From: DASWIV01 sp036397475
GTDB taxonomy: Bacteria; JAJVIF01; JAPKYR01
NCBI GenBank assembly: GCA_036397475.1
Contig: DASWIV010000243.1
Location: forward strand, 1 to 9,779
Length of the DNA stretch: 9,779 nucleotides
Direction: 5' to 3'
Shown: in pieces, positions 1-6,807 of the stretch
Numbering within the stretch: the stretch's first letter is position 1
How the letters are laid out: each line of letters begins with the position of its first letter
Position numbers and translations under genes: made by a program
Notes under the pieces: model-generated
Told to the model about the DNA's origin: nothing
Databases searched by the model: none
Seen by the model: the letters and a program-made list of their open reading frames with translations, nothing else

Positions 1-292
1 TCTCGGAACCGTTACGTACCGGGTACGCTTTAAGGAGGTATTTGCTGCCGTCCGTGCATGGAAGTGCCGCCTTCTGCGGGATGCCGGTGATTATTGTTGC
101 TTCGATCGGGCAATTTCCGGTATCGGAATTGTCCTGGTAAAGCACGTCCCTGCAGTCGCGCCCGATCAGATCGGAAGAATTCAGTTTTGAATCCGTTGGG
201 TGATTAACGATAACCCATTTTATCCGGCCTTCGGCACTGACCTGACCGACCAGGCTGGGTGCAAGTTCTGATAGCATTCTCGTGTGAGACAA
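1..292 (-). CDS. PAS-domain signalling protein, N-terminal part (cut by window edge)
   Basis: An open frame on the minus strand enters the window with 97 codons visible and continues past the left edge. The visible part reads like the PAS sensor domains in front of many histidine kinases: a GRDCRDVLYQ segment (about residues 44-53), NCPIEATIITG (60-70), then DGSKYLLKAYPVRNG (81-95). This matches the family pattern of a Cys-containing helix, a CP motif, 'TG.P', and a strand ending in AYP[VI]R. Cysteines lie at about 47, 61 and 79. There is no signal peptide, so a cytoplasmic sensor is likely. I chose the TTG at 292 because AGGAGG lies six bases before it and a stop lies directly upstream in frame. 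The first ATG (277) is 21 bases from that site. The output domain (kinase, GGDEF or other) is outside the window, so only 'PAS protein' is supported. Confidence 0.6.
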   Translation of the reverse strand, partial: MSHTRMLSELAPSLVGQVSAEGRIKWVIVNHPTDSKLNSSDLIGRDCRDVLYQDNSDTGNCPIEATIITGIPQKAALPCTDGSKYLLKAYPVRNGSE

Positions 293-298
293 TTATTG

Positions 299-304
299 CC
301 TCCT
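299..304 (-). promoter_or_regulatory. Strong Shine-Dalgarno deciding a TTG start
   Basis: On the minus strand this reads AGGAGG, six bases before TTG (292-290). An in-frame TAA sits immediately upstream of the TTG, so no earlier start is possible. The alternative ATG at 277 would be too far from the site. This favours TTG initiation of the PAS protein. Confidence 0.55.
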
Positions 305-364
305 GAAAGTAGCGTTCCAATTTCGCCTTTGCCTGACTCCAATGTTTTAAAGGGATTGGTATCA

Positions 365-393
365 ATTATGCATTAAATTGAATTATTGCACAA
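365..393 (-). promoter_or_regulatory. Candidate sigma-70-type promoter for the PAS gene
   Basis: On the minus strand, TTGTGC (393-388) and CATAAT (370-365) are separated by exactly 17 bases in an AT-rich stretch. It lies just past the terminator hairpin of the upstream lipoprotein gene and about 70 bases before the PAS start. The position between a terminator and the next gene is what makes it plausible. The hexamers alone are only moderate matches. Confidence 0.35.
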
Positions 394-401
394 ACAATCG
401 G

Positions 402-431
402 GATATAAAATAGCCCCGGAATTCCGGGGCT
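402..431 (-). terminator. Rho-independent terminator of the lipoprotein operon
   Basis: A perfect inverted repeat of AGCCCCGGAA with TTCCGGGGCT (412-431) lies 28 bases past the stop of the large lipoprotein gene. On the minus strand it is followed by an ATTTTATAT tract (411 downward). On the plus strand the following sequence is not T-rich, so termination is in the minus direction. The centre has no spacer, so the real loop must open a few of the AATT bases. Confidence 0.75.
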
Positions 432-459
432 GTGGTTTCAATCAAATTGTGCAGGGGCA

Positions 460-2304
460 CTATGGAATCGGAAGGTAAATCACTCCGAGGTCCAGGGTAA
501 CTCCATCGGTTACCGTGATGAATTTCTCGAACCAGATAGTTCCACCCGTTGACAGCCGGAAGATATGGTCGCCAGTCGGGATATTGATCAGGTTGAACTC
601 ACCGTTTCCGTTAGTGATGGACGATGTTGGCTGACCAACCACTTCAGCGGTCAGTCCGCCTGCCGGTTTCTGGTAAAGGGAACTGAATACTGAACCTGTA
701 ACCTGTCCGTAACCGGTTGTATTTACCTGGTTTCTCTTGATGAAGATATCGGTAAGGGTCTTATATCCGCCACTTACTTCAGCGACGGTGTTATTAGTAT
801 CGTACCCGTATTTTTCCGCTATCAGGTTGTGGGTACCCGCGGCGACTGCAGTGAACCTGTAGAAGCCGTTCTTGTCAGTGAGAGTATCGAGAGGATTGAA
901 TGTCGACTGAACCCTCACGAAAGCGTTGTCGATCGGAAGTCCGGTGTCTTTATCGTAGACATATCCTTCGATAGTTCCGTACTGAACAGGCGATCCGTCC
1001 TCGTTGTAAATTCTAAGGTCGTCGCCTTCGATCCTGAGGATATCGATATTTGCCACATAGATAGCACCAAATGCGTCGACTCTCAGGGCACCCGGGGTAA
1101 ACGGGGCGTTGCCGCCGGTCTGGGATCCGCCGAATTCACGGATGTAATTTCCATCGTTATCGAATATCTGAACGCGATTATTTCCTGAGTCGGAAACCAG
1201 GATGTTCTGATTTCTGGGATCGATCGCGACCGCGCGTGGACCCTGGAACTCGCCCGGGAGTATTCCAAGTCCGTTCTGGCGTCCGCCAAGGACCTGCTGA
1301 ATCGACATGGGCTGTCCAAAGACGACCGGGTCGGTGATCGCTACACTGTCCGCGTTCGGAATAGCCATGATTATGCGGTTGAGCTGGTCGAACTCTATAT
1401 CTGTTACTTCATCCATGGTCATACCGTCACGGCTGGACATGAAGTTCGGTGTGGTCCAGTCCCATACGATGTAACTGTCGTGAATAGCGCAGGCTGGAAC
1501 CAGTGCGTAAAATGCGCTGTTTGCGAACTGGAACATGGTGTCGTGATACGGGAAATCGTAATACACGAGGAAGTCCACAGCGCCCTGCCAGACATTATCG
1601 AGTGGAGGCAGAGGAGCCAGCGGGTTGTAAGCGAGTATCGCCCCGCCAGGACCGCCAAGATCCAGAGTGTTGCCGTTTGGCCAGCCACAATCGTCGTCGG
1701 CGATACAGTCAGGAGCAAAAACATGCTGGTACGCAAAAGCTGTCTGAGGATGGTACGTAAGTCCCTGTGGGGCAGCCGTGCATCCAGTAAAGGATGAAGT
1801 TGAAGCTATAGGCACACAGACCTGCGGATTGTTCGGATCTGCTTCGCCGCCAAGGAACCATGCCTGGTTATAGGTTGTGTGAGGCACTCCACCCGTTACG
1901 AATTCATCATCGTAGTAAGGCGTAGGATCGCATCCGCTGTCAGGAACCGCGGCCATCACACCACGTCCGGTATCCAAGACACCATAATTACTGGTGACCA
2001 GTCCGGAAGCGGGAATAGGCGACATCAATCGCTTGTATTCTCCGTACGCGGTAAACAGGTGCACTCCGGTTTCCGCCTGAGAAACCACAATATCGCCGTC
2101 ACCCTCGATCGCAATATCAAGTACCGTACCCTGCGGCAGGGCAATGAATGGCTCCGGAATATTGGGATCCATCGGAACCCCGTTAAGATCGGGAACCGGG
2201 ATTGTCGGATCGGTATTCTGATCCGGATTCTTACATCCACCTGTCAGCACAAGTATCACCATTACAAGTATCGCTGCCAGACTCAGTGTCTTTTTGGTAA
2301 GCAT
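460..2304 (-). CDS. Large lipoprotein: NHL-type repeats plus two carboxypeptidase-regulatory-like domains
   Basis: This 614-residue lipoprotein starts with two lysines, a hydrophobic core and a lipobox-like LTGGC, giving the lipidated Cys at 24 followed by Lys. A proline/asparagine-rich linker follows. Residues about 45-340 look like extended beta structure with several cysteines and no family I recognise. Residues about 345-440 hold at least one clear NHL-type unit (GEFQGPRAVAID...ILVSDSGNNRVQIFD) and a weaker second one, suggesting a beta-propeller. Two CarboxypepD_reg-like beta-sandwich domains follow at about 443-530 and 533-614, each with the 'G.V.D....P..GA.V.......T..NG.Y.F..I..G' pattern. 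The second runs to the C-terminus. The start is supported by AAGGAG six bases upstream. It is the last gene of a three-lipoprotein set and shares the sequence NPDQ just after the lipid Cys with its upstream neighbour. A surface or periplasmic binding role is inferred; no enzyme motif is visible. Confidence 0.85.
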   Translation of the reverse strand: MLTKKTLSLAAILVMVILVLTGGCKNPDQNTDPTIPVPDLNGVPMDPNIPEPFIALPQGTVLDIAIEGDGDIVVSQAETGVHLFTAYGEYKRLMSPIPASGLVTSNYGVLDTGRGVMAAVPDSGCDPTPYYDDEFVTGGVPHTTYNQAWFLGGEADPNNPQVCVPIASTSSFTGCTAAPQGLTYHPQTAFAYQHVFAPDCIADDDCGWPNGNTLDLGGPGGAILAYNPLAPLPPLDNVWQGAVDFLVYYDFPYHDTMFQFANSAFYALVPACAIHDSYIVWDWTTPNFMSSRDGMTMDEVTDIEFDQLNRIIMAIPNADSVAITDPVVFGQPMSIQQVLGGRQNGLGILPGEFQGPRAVAIDPRNQNILVSDSGNNRVQIFDNDGNYIREFGGSQTGGNAPFTPGALRVDAFGAIYVANIDILRIEGDDLRIYNEDGSPVQYGTIEGYVYDKDTGLPIDNAFVRVQSTFNPLDTLTDKNGFYRFTAVAAGTHNLIAEKYGYDTNNTVAEVSGGYKTLTDIFIKRNQVNTTGYGQVTGSVFSSLYQKPAGGLTAEVVGQPTSSITNGNGEFNLINIPTGDHIFRLSTGGTIWFEKFITVTDGVTLDLGVIYLPIP

Positions 2305-2387
2305 TATCTACTCCTTGAGCACTGCTTTCTCATTATTATTAAATATCACCATTGAATAGCCAGAACCGTTTAATCGGATCGAACGTT

Positions 2388-3968
2388 TTACGGTCCGAAT
2401 CCGCCGCCTCCTCCGCCGCCACCTGAACCGGTTCCGGTCTGTGACGGGACTGGACGGACATAGAAATTAAGTTTGTACGACGCGCCGGGCAGAAGGTTAT
2501 AGCCGCTGTTTGGCTGTTCTTCTCCCCAGATAACTTCGGGAAGCAGATACAATCCGGATGCGTCGCCCAGTGAAAGGACCTGGATGTTTCTTACAAATCC
2601 GGTAGGAACGAACATGAAGTAAGTTCCACGCATTGTCGACATGCCTTCCGTAGGCTCTCCCCCATCACCGGGGAATACTCCACCGGCCATGGACTCACTG
2701 TCGCACGTGATCTGTGCGCCTTCAATCGCAACATTCTTACTGGTCTTCATGTGGCCAAATACCACACCGATGCCGTTCGCTTCGCGGTTCAGGACTTCAT
2801 ACTCGATGAATCCTATCTCGTAGCCCATCGTGACGTCATGGATGACCACCATCTGCTCGTCATTAAGTTTGAGGCCAGGCTGGGTCCAGTTGTTGCTGCC
2901 GGTGATTACGACCGGGTCGAGCAGCCCGAGCAGGGTAGTACTGAAATCGGTGCCGATCTGAACGGGGACGTCGATGATCATTATCTTGTGGTTGAGCGTG
3001 TTGTACGATGGCCAGAAGAACGGTGTGGAAGTTGTGAGGATATCCGAGTAATCCGGGTTGGAGGTAAATTCGTAGAATCCGCCATCCGCGAAATTAGCAA
3101 GGACACTCAAAATGGTCGTATCCGACACCTGGTTGACCATATAGGTCAGGTTGCTGCTCATATTGTTTACTTCGTCGATAATTTCAGCCTGGAGGTTGTC
3201 GTTGGGACCGAAATACACTTCGACCTCCACACCTACATTGAACGTATGATTTATCAGACGGTCCTTCTCGCCCCCGAATTTGCCCATGTTGAACATCTGG
3301 TCAAACTCGAACAGGAAAGCGTCGGTCAGGGTTTTAACTCCGCCCGGACCGGTACCGTTTATATAAGTACCGGGGGTGTCGTATACCGTGACATTATTGA
3401 TCGACCTGTTGAATGTGTCATCCAAAAGATCGCCCGACGATGCCAGGACCATGTGGTTATCTATAATTGCAAACGCTGAATGAACCTGCCGCGCAATGCC
3501 GTCGTTGTCGGTCCTGATGGTTACATTGCCCGACTGTGCGAGCTGCGCAATGAATGGCGAAGCATCAGGCTCGGTGAAATATCCCTTTTCGACCAGGATC
3601 TCGACAATCACACCGCTGTTCGCGGCGGACACAAGCCTCGAGACCATGTTCGCGTTCGTTACTTTCGTGCCGACAATCTTGATGCTGCTGACAGCGCCTG
3701 AAAAATAATTCCAGAGGTTGGTTGTAGTGAGCGGAGTTAAATTTGCCGCTTCATACCTTTCCTCGATCAGCGGATCGGGCTGGACCTGCCTGAAAACCGG
3801 GTCGGAAATGATCAGGCCAACAGGTGATTTGGTCAGCGGAAAATCGAACGGCGGAAAGATTCCCCCGAGTGGCCGCTGGTCCGGGTTACTGCAGGATGCA
3901 GCTATACCGCCGACAATCAGAAATGTCGCCAGTACTAGTCCCCATGTAATTATATTTTTTATCCTCAT
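2388..3968 (-). CDS. Phospholipase-D-fold lipoprotein with degenerate HKD motifs and a Gly-rich tail
   Basis: This 526-residue lipoprotein has a signal peptide ending IAASC (Cys26). Two PLD-like halves follow, at about 78-230 and 245-395. The linking segment, FGGEK then VEVYFGPNDN at about 231-258, is typical of bacterial PLD-like proteins. The first motif reads H163-S-A165-x4-D170, so His and Asp are present but the Lys is Ala. The second reads N326-H-K328-x4-D333, then GSNNW at 357-361, so Lys and Asp are present but the first His is Asn. Known PLD enzymes need both HxKx4D motifs, so catalysis is doubtful and a binding or structural role is more likely. After about 395 comes a beta-rich region that may be a CarboxypepD_reg-like domain, then a C-terminus with a long glycine run. 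AAGGAG lies eight bases before the ATG. It is the middle gene of the set, 61 bases after the upstream gene and 83 bases before the NHL lipoprotein. Confidence 0.85.
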   Translation of the reverse strand: MRIKNIITWGLVLATFLIVGGIAASCSNPDQRPLGGIFPPFDFPLTKSPVGLIISDPVFRQVQPDPLIEERYEAANLTPLTTTNLWNYFSGAVSSIKIVGTKVTNANMVSRLVSAANSGVIVEILVEKGYFTEPDASPFIAQLAQSGNVTIRTDNDGIARQVHSAFAIIDNHMVLASSGDLLDDTFNRSINNVTVYDTPGTYINGTGPGGVKTLTDAFLFEFDQMFNMGKFGGEKDRLINHTFNVGVEVEVYFGPNDNLQAEIIDEVNNMSSNLTYMVNQVSDTTILSVLANFADGGFYEFTSNPDYSDILTTSTPFFWPSYNTLNHKIMIIDVPVQIGTDFSTTLLGLLDPVVITGSNNWTQPGLKLNDEQMVVIHDVTMGYEIGFIEYEVLNREANGIGVVFGHMKTSKNVAIEGAQITCDSESMAGGVFPGDGGEPTEGMSTMRGTYFMFVPTGFVRNIQVLSLGDASGLYLLPEVIWGEEQPNSGYNLLPGASYKLNFYVRPVPSQTGTGSGGGGGGGGFGP

Positions 3969-4029
3969 CAGGACGGCTCCTTTGAAATTTCAAAAAAAGG
4001 AAATATGTTTGATATATACATCTTCGCGA

Positions 4030-4491
4030 TTATCCACCCTGTCCCGGCGGAACATAGTCAGGGGGCCACGCGTTCTGGTCATCCCCGTCTTCATACTGAT
4101 CTAGCGGATCTTCGCCCGGGAATATTTCGAAAAGAAACGTAGCAAATCCTTCCGGCGCAAGAGCCCAGACCTGATCGTCCGGGGTCCTGAACCCGTTTCT
4201 GGATACATGGACGGTAATAGTTCCTATCGGAATATCCGACCTTGTAAATTGTCCGTTCTGATCGGTGGTCGTCTTTGTGACGATAGTGCCGGTTCCGGTC
4301 GGATCATTTATGAAAGGAACCGATGTGATCGTTACAGCCACTCCGGGAACGGGATCTTCCGACGAAACATCGACAACCGTTCCGGATATGGTGCCGTTGT
4401 CCCTGATCAGTACAGTCGATGAACTGCCGTTGCAAGATGCATTAATAAGCAACCCCATCAGGGCCACAAGCAGGAAAATATATCGGGTCAT
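4030..4491 (-). CDS. Small lipoprotein with one carboxypeptidase-regulatory-like domain
   Basis: This 153-residue protein has a short signal peptide ending NASC (Cys20). A single CarboxypepD_reg-like domain spans about residues 32-125. It begins GTISGTVVD, contains PVPGVAVTI and TDQNGQFTRSDIPIG, and shows the usual spacing of this beta-sandwich. The C-terminal 30 residues are acidic and then rich in Pro and Gly. The start at 4491 is chosen because GGGAGG lies seven bases upstream and the hydrophobic core follows at once. The frame is open up to a GTG at 4587, but that longer form would overlap the -10 element of the likely promoter and would bury the signal peptide. It is the first gene of the three-lipoprotein set, so its domain type opens and closes the set. 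Function unknown; a surface-exposed or periplasmic accessory protein is inferred. Confidence 0.8.
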   Translation of the reverse strand: MTRYIFLLVALMGLLINASCNGSSSTVLIRDNGTISGTVVDVSSEDPVPGVAVTITSVPFINDPTGTGTIVTKTTTDQNGQFTRSDIPIGTITVHVSRNGFRTPDDQVWALAPEGFATFLFEIFPGEDPLDQYEDGDDQNAWPPDYVPPGQGG

Positions 4492-4577
4492 ATTTGTACC
4501 TCCCGCATGGCGCGGTGAGAACCTGTTTTGGGTAATATCAACCAGTCTCGACCCATTGGATCGATACCAAGTTTCGC

Positions 4578-4605
4578 ATTGTAGCACAAGCTCTCAAAAA
4601 TGCAA
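4578..4605 (-). promoter_or_regulatory. Promoter of the three-lipoprotein set (extended -10)
   Basis: On the minus strand, TTGCAT (4605-4600) is followed after 16 bases by TACAAT (4583-4578). The three bases before TACAAT are TGC, an extended -10 (TGn). Transcription would begin near 4571, about 80 bases before the ATG at 4491. It is the best promoter match in the window and sits where the first gene of the set needs it. Confidence 0.6.
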
Positions 4606-4790
4606 AACAATACAATCACAATAAATCCTTTCATAAATATTGTCCGAGATTCTCAACTTCAACGTAAATACAAGAAAACCAACTTCCGATTTTGAAGTTA
4701 CACAAAGTTACCATAGCTAACAAACCGTGTCAAGTCATTTTCCGCTTATTTTTGATTTTTCCCATATAAGAATTTTAGAGCCCATTAGTT

Positions 4791-4796
4791 TATAAT
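4791..4796 (+). promoter_or_regulatory. Consensus -10 hexamer upstream of the transferase
   Basis: A perfect TATAAT lies 37 bases before the ATG at 4833, in AT-rich DNA. The bases 17 upstream (AAGAAT) are a poor -35, so the promoter may need an activator or another sigma factor. Transcription would start near 4803, leaving a leader of about 30 bases. Confidence 0.4.
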
Positions 4797-4832
4797 GCAC
4801 CCAATCCATTGCAAGGGGACACTGTCCGACCT

Positions 4833-5975
4833 ATGAACACTGAGCCCGCATCGGCATTCGATAACCTGGGACTTCCTCCTCTTCTGGTCCTCCTGATCCC
4901 GTTCTTCGCGACTGTAGTCGGGACCCCCATCGCGCGCGACCTTGCGATCAGGTTTGGAATTGTCGATGCTCCAATCTCCGGTAGCAGCAAGATTCACTCT
5001 GTACCAATACCTTATTTCGGTGGAATCCCACTGTTCATCGCGTTCGCAGTAGGTATCTATATAATTCTGCATGAGACGGAAAGGGTGCTCCACAATACCA
5101 TCGACATTTATTATGTCCTAGCGTCCTTTATCCTGATATTTATCGTAGGTTTATGGGACGATCTGAGGGGCATGATTCCCGGGATAAAGATGTTCCTGCT
5201 TGGAGCAGCCGGAACAATCCTGTTCGCCGGTGGCGTGAAGATTGGATTCATTCCCGATTCGTGGGGTATCGCAGGTACAGTAATCGCGTGGGCGCTCACA
5301 CTTTTCTGGATCCTGGGAATCACCAATTCCGCAAACCTGATGGATAACATGAACGGATTATCGTCCGGGACCGGAATTGTCGCGGGACTGTCCCTCCTAG
5401 CGATAGGAGTTGTCGGATCGGATCCGGTAACCATAGGTTTATCCATGATCCTTGTCGGTGCGCTTCTCGGCTACATTTTTTACAATTTCCCGAAAGCGCA
5501 GATATTTTTCGGCGACACCGGGAGCATGGTACTGGGATTTTATCTGAGCTTCCTCGGCCTGGTTGCCGGACGGCTTCCGGCACCCGACGGTATCGATTCA
5601 CTCAGCCATATTCTTGCGCCGATTCTTGTAGTTGGTGTATTCGTATTCGATACATTTTTTGTCGCGTTTTCCAGGGGAAAAAGAAAAATCAATTTCTGGT
5701 GGGGTGGAAAAGACCACACGTCGCACAGATTCGTAAACTACGGGTTCTCAAAAACTTTCGCCGTGATCCTTGTCTGGCTGCTTGGAGCGGTATTCGGAGG
5801 AGCGGCGATCCTGGCGAAAATTACACCGTGGTGGCTTTCAGGATTTATTGCCACTTTCATGCTATTCGTCGGAATATGGTTCTGGCGAAAACTCGATAAG
5901 ATCCCTGTCGAGACTGTTGTGATCGGAGCGAGTAACGTAAGGCGGCATCAGCTTTCAGATTCGGATTCGGTTTAA
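4833..5975 (+). CDS. WecA/TagO/MraY-family polyprenyl-phosphate sugar-1-phosphate transferase
   Basis: This 380-residue polytopic membrane enzyme belongs to the family that moves a sugar-1-phosphate (often HexNAc-1-P) from a UDP-sugar to undecaprenyl phosphate on the cytoplasmic face, starting synthesis of a surface polymer. Family motifs appear in order: DAP at 45-47 with KIHSVPIPYFGG at 53-64, WDD with the Asp pair at 109-110, NLMDNMNGLSSG at 168-179, FFGDTGS at 225-231, Asp273 in VFVFDT, and the final DHTSHR at 294-299 replacing the HIHH of E. coli WecA. Many hydrophobic segments fit about eleven membrane helices. Length is usual for the family. Asn174 stands where an Asp is normal. The ATG at 4833 is preferred, although AAGGGG is 14 bases upstream; a TTG at 4809 adds eight residues but lacks a ribosome site. 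No other glycan gene is adjacent, so the sugar and polymer cannot be named. Confidence 0.88.
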   Translation: MNTEPASAFDNLGLPPLLVLLIPFFATVVGTPIARDLAIRFGIVDAPISGSSKIHSVPIPYFGGIPLFIAFAVGIYIILHETERVLHNTIDIYYVLASFILIFIVGLWDDLRGMIPGIKMFLLGAAGTILFAGGVKIGFIPDSWGIAGTVIAWALTLFWILGITNSANLMDNMNGLSSGTGIVAGLSLLAIGVVGSDPVTIGLSMILVGALLGYIFYNFPKAQIFFGDTGSMVLGFYLSFLGLVAGRLPAPDGIDSLSHILAPILVVGVFVFDTFFVAFSRGKRKINFWWGGKDHTSHRFVNYGFSKTFAVILVWLLGAVFGGAAILAKITPWWLSGFIATFMLFVGIWFWRKLDKIPVETVVIGASNVRRHQLSDSDSV

Positions 5976-6712
5976 CTGAACTCCCGCGACCTGACCGCGC
6001 ATCCTGACAGTGTCCGTCCGTTATATTCCACCTGCGATGAATATTCATGATTATCGTCCGACATTCCGTCGCTGCATTCTTCCTGCCTGATAATTACGAC
6101 CATGGATTCAACACCAGTCTCACCGATACGATGAAATTCGTAGGTGTAAGTAACCCCATCTATCCGCGGATCGGAGTACTCGAACGCCGCGAAAGATTCA
6201 GTGCTGAGATCGGTGAAATGAGCTTCGATACCGGGAATAATGTCGATCGCCCAGAATGGCTCTGTTCCAAGGCAAAGGAATTCAACAGGCCAGATCGCAT
6301 TGGAATCGTTGATCAATTCCATTCTTATGACATGTTCAATCGTGAACATGCCAAGGGAATCGAACGGCCGCGGATCCAGATCGTATAGCTCGTAATATCC
6401 TCTAAGTTCCACGAAGGCGGGTTCGTGGAAATAATTCTCCATGGACGCATACTCCTGTTTGTACAGGCCTTCATTATCATACACATCCAGTTTTATCCCA
6501 TCCGGTTCTATACGAAGGTATTCTTCGGTGGGCGTGGAAACGTAATAAGCCTGGTAAGTTGGCATCAGATCCTGATTTTCTCCGGTATTTGGAGCAGGCT
6601 CCGCAACATCGCCGTCTGGTTCATGGATTTGACCTTCCTTCGCAGGAGGCGGCGATGCACACGAAAAGAATAATGATGATAGTACAATGAACAGGATGGA
6701 TATCGTTTTCAT
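5972..6712 (-). CDS. COG3650-like lipoprotein
   Basis: This 246-residue protein has a signal peptide ending LFFSC (Cys18), then a Pro-rich and acidic linker to about residue 50. The C-terminal part (about 145-240) shows a pattern I associate with the uncharacterised COG3650 group: CLGTEPFW at 147-154, ECSDGMSD at 212-219 and LSGCA at 235-239. The three cysteines in these blocks are probably conserved. The middle region (50-145) is not recognised. The ATG at 6712 is chosen because it begins the signal peptide. No good Shine-Dalgarno is visible before it, and the frame extends upstream to a TTG at 6772 that would add 20 residues without a better site. It follows the propeller lipoprotein with a gap of 95 bases, so co-transcription is likely. 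Its TAA overlaps the stop of the converging transferase gene. Function unknown. Confidence 0.78.
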   Translation of the reverse strand: MKTISILFIVLSSLFFSCASPPPAKEGQIHEPDGDVAEPAPNTGENQDLMPTYQAYYVSTPTEEYLRIEPDGIKLDVYDNEGLYKQEYASMENYFHEPAFVELRGYYELYDLDPRPFDSLGMFTIEHVIRMELINDSNAIWPVEFLCLGTEPFWAIDIIPGIEAHFTDLSTESFAAFEYSDPRIDGVTYTYEFHRIGETGVESMVVIIRQEECSDGMSDDNHEYSSQVEYNGRTLSGCAVRSREFS

Positions 6713-6807
6713 GCTGCGAATATTAGCATAAAGGGCAATTACCGGGTAGTAGATGCCGGGAAGCTTCCACAAGCATAGCGACCGTGCCTGTCGGAGTTTT
6801 ATGCCGA

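Larger units (their letters stand above)
4492..4832. other. Divergent intergenic control region
   Basis: About 340 bases lie between the leftward lipoprotein genes and the rightward transferase. I see no gene here. It is AT-rich in the middle (about 4600-4790) and contains the two promoter candidates listed separately. The leftward leader is about 80 bases long. No riboswitch class was recognised. Confidence 0.6.

Noticed and set aside
829..1188. A 119-codon plus-strand frame inside the NHL lipoprotein
   Set aside because: It overlaps a well-supported domain region on the other strand and shows no recognisable protein pattern.
2751..3479. A 242-codon open frame on the plus strand opposite the PLD-fold lipoprotein
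   Set aside because: It has no signal, domain or ribosome site, and the opposite strand has a clear signal peptide and PLD motifs. It is a shadow of the coding strand.
4492..4587. N-terminal extension of the small lipoprotein to a GTG at 4587
   Set aside because: It would overlap the -10 element (4578-4583) and place the signal peptide inside the protein. The ATG at 4491 has a good ribosome site.
6759..6768. GGAAGCTTCC palindrome between the propeller and COG3650-like genes
   Set aside because: It is a short perfect palindrome without a T-run or a promoter next to it, and may be chance.
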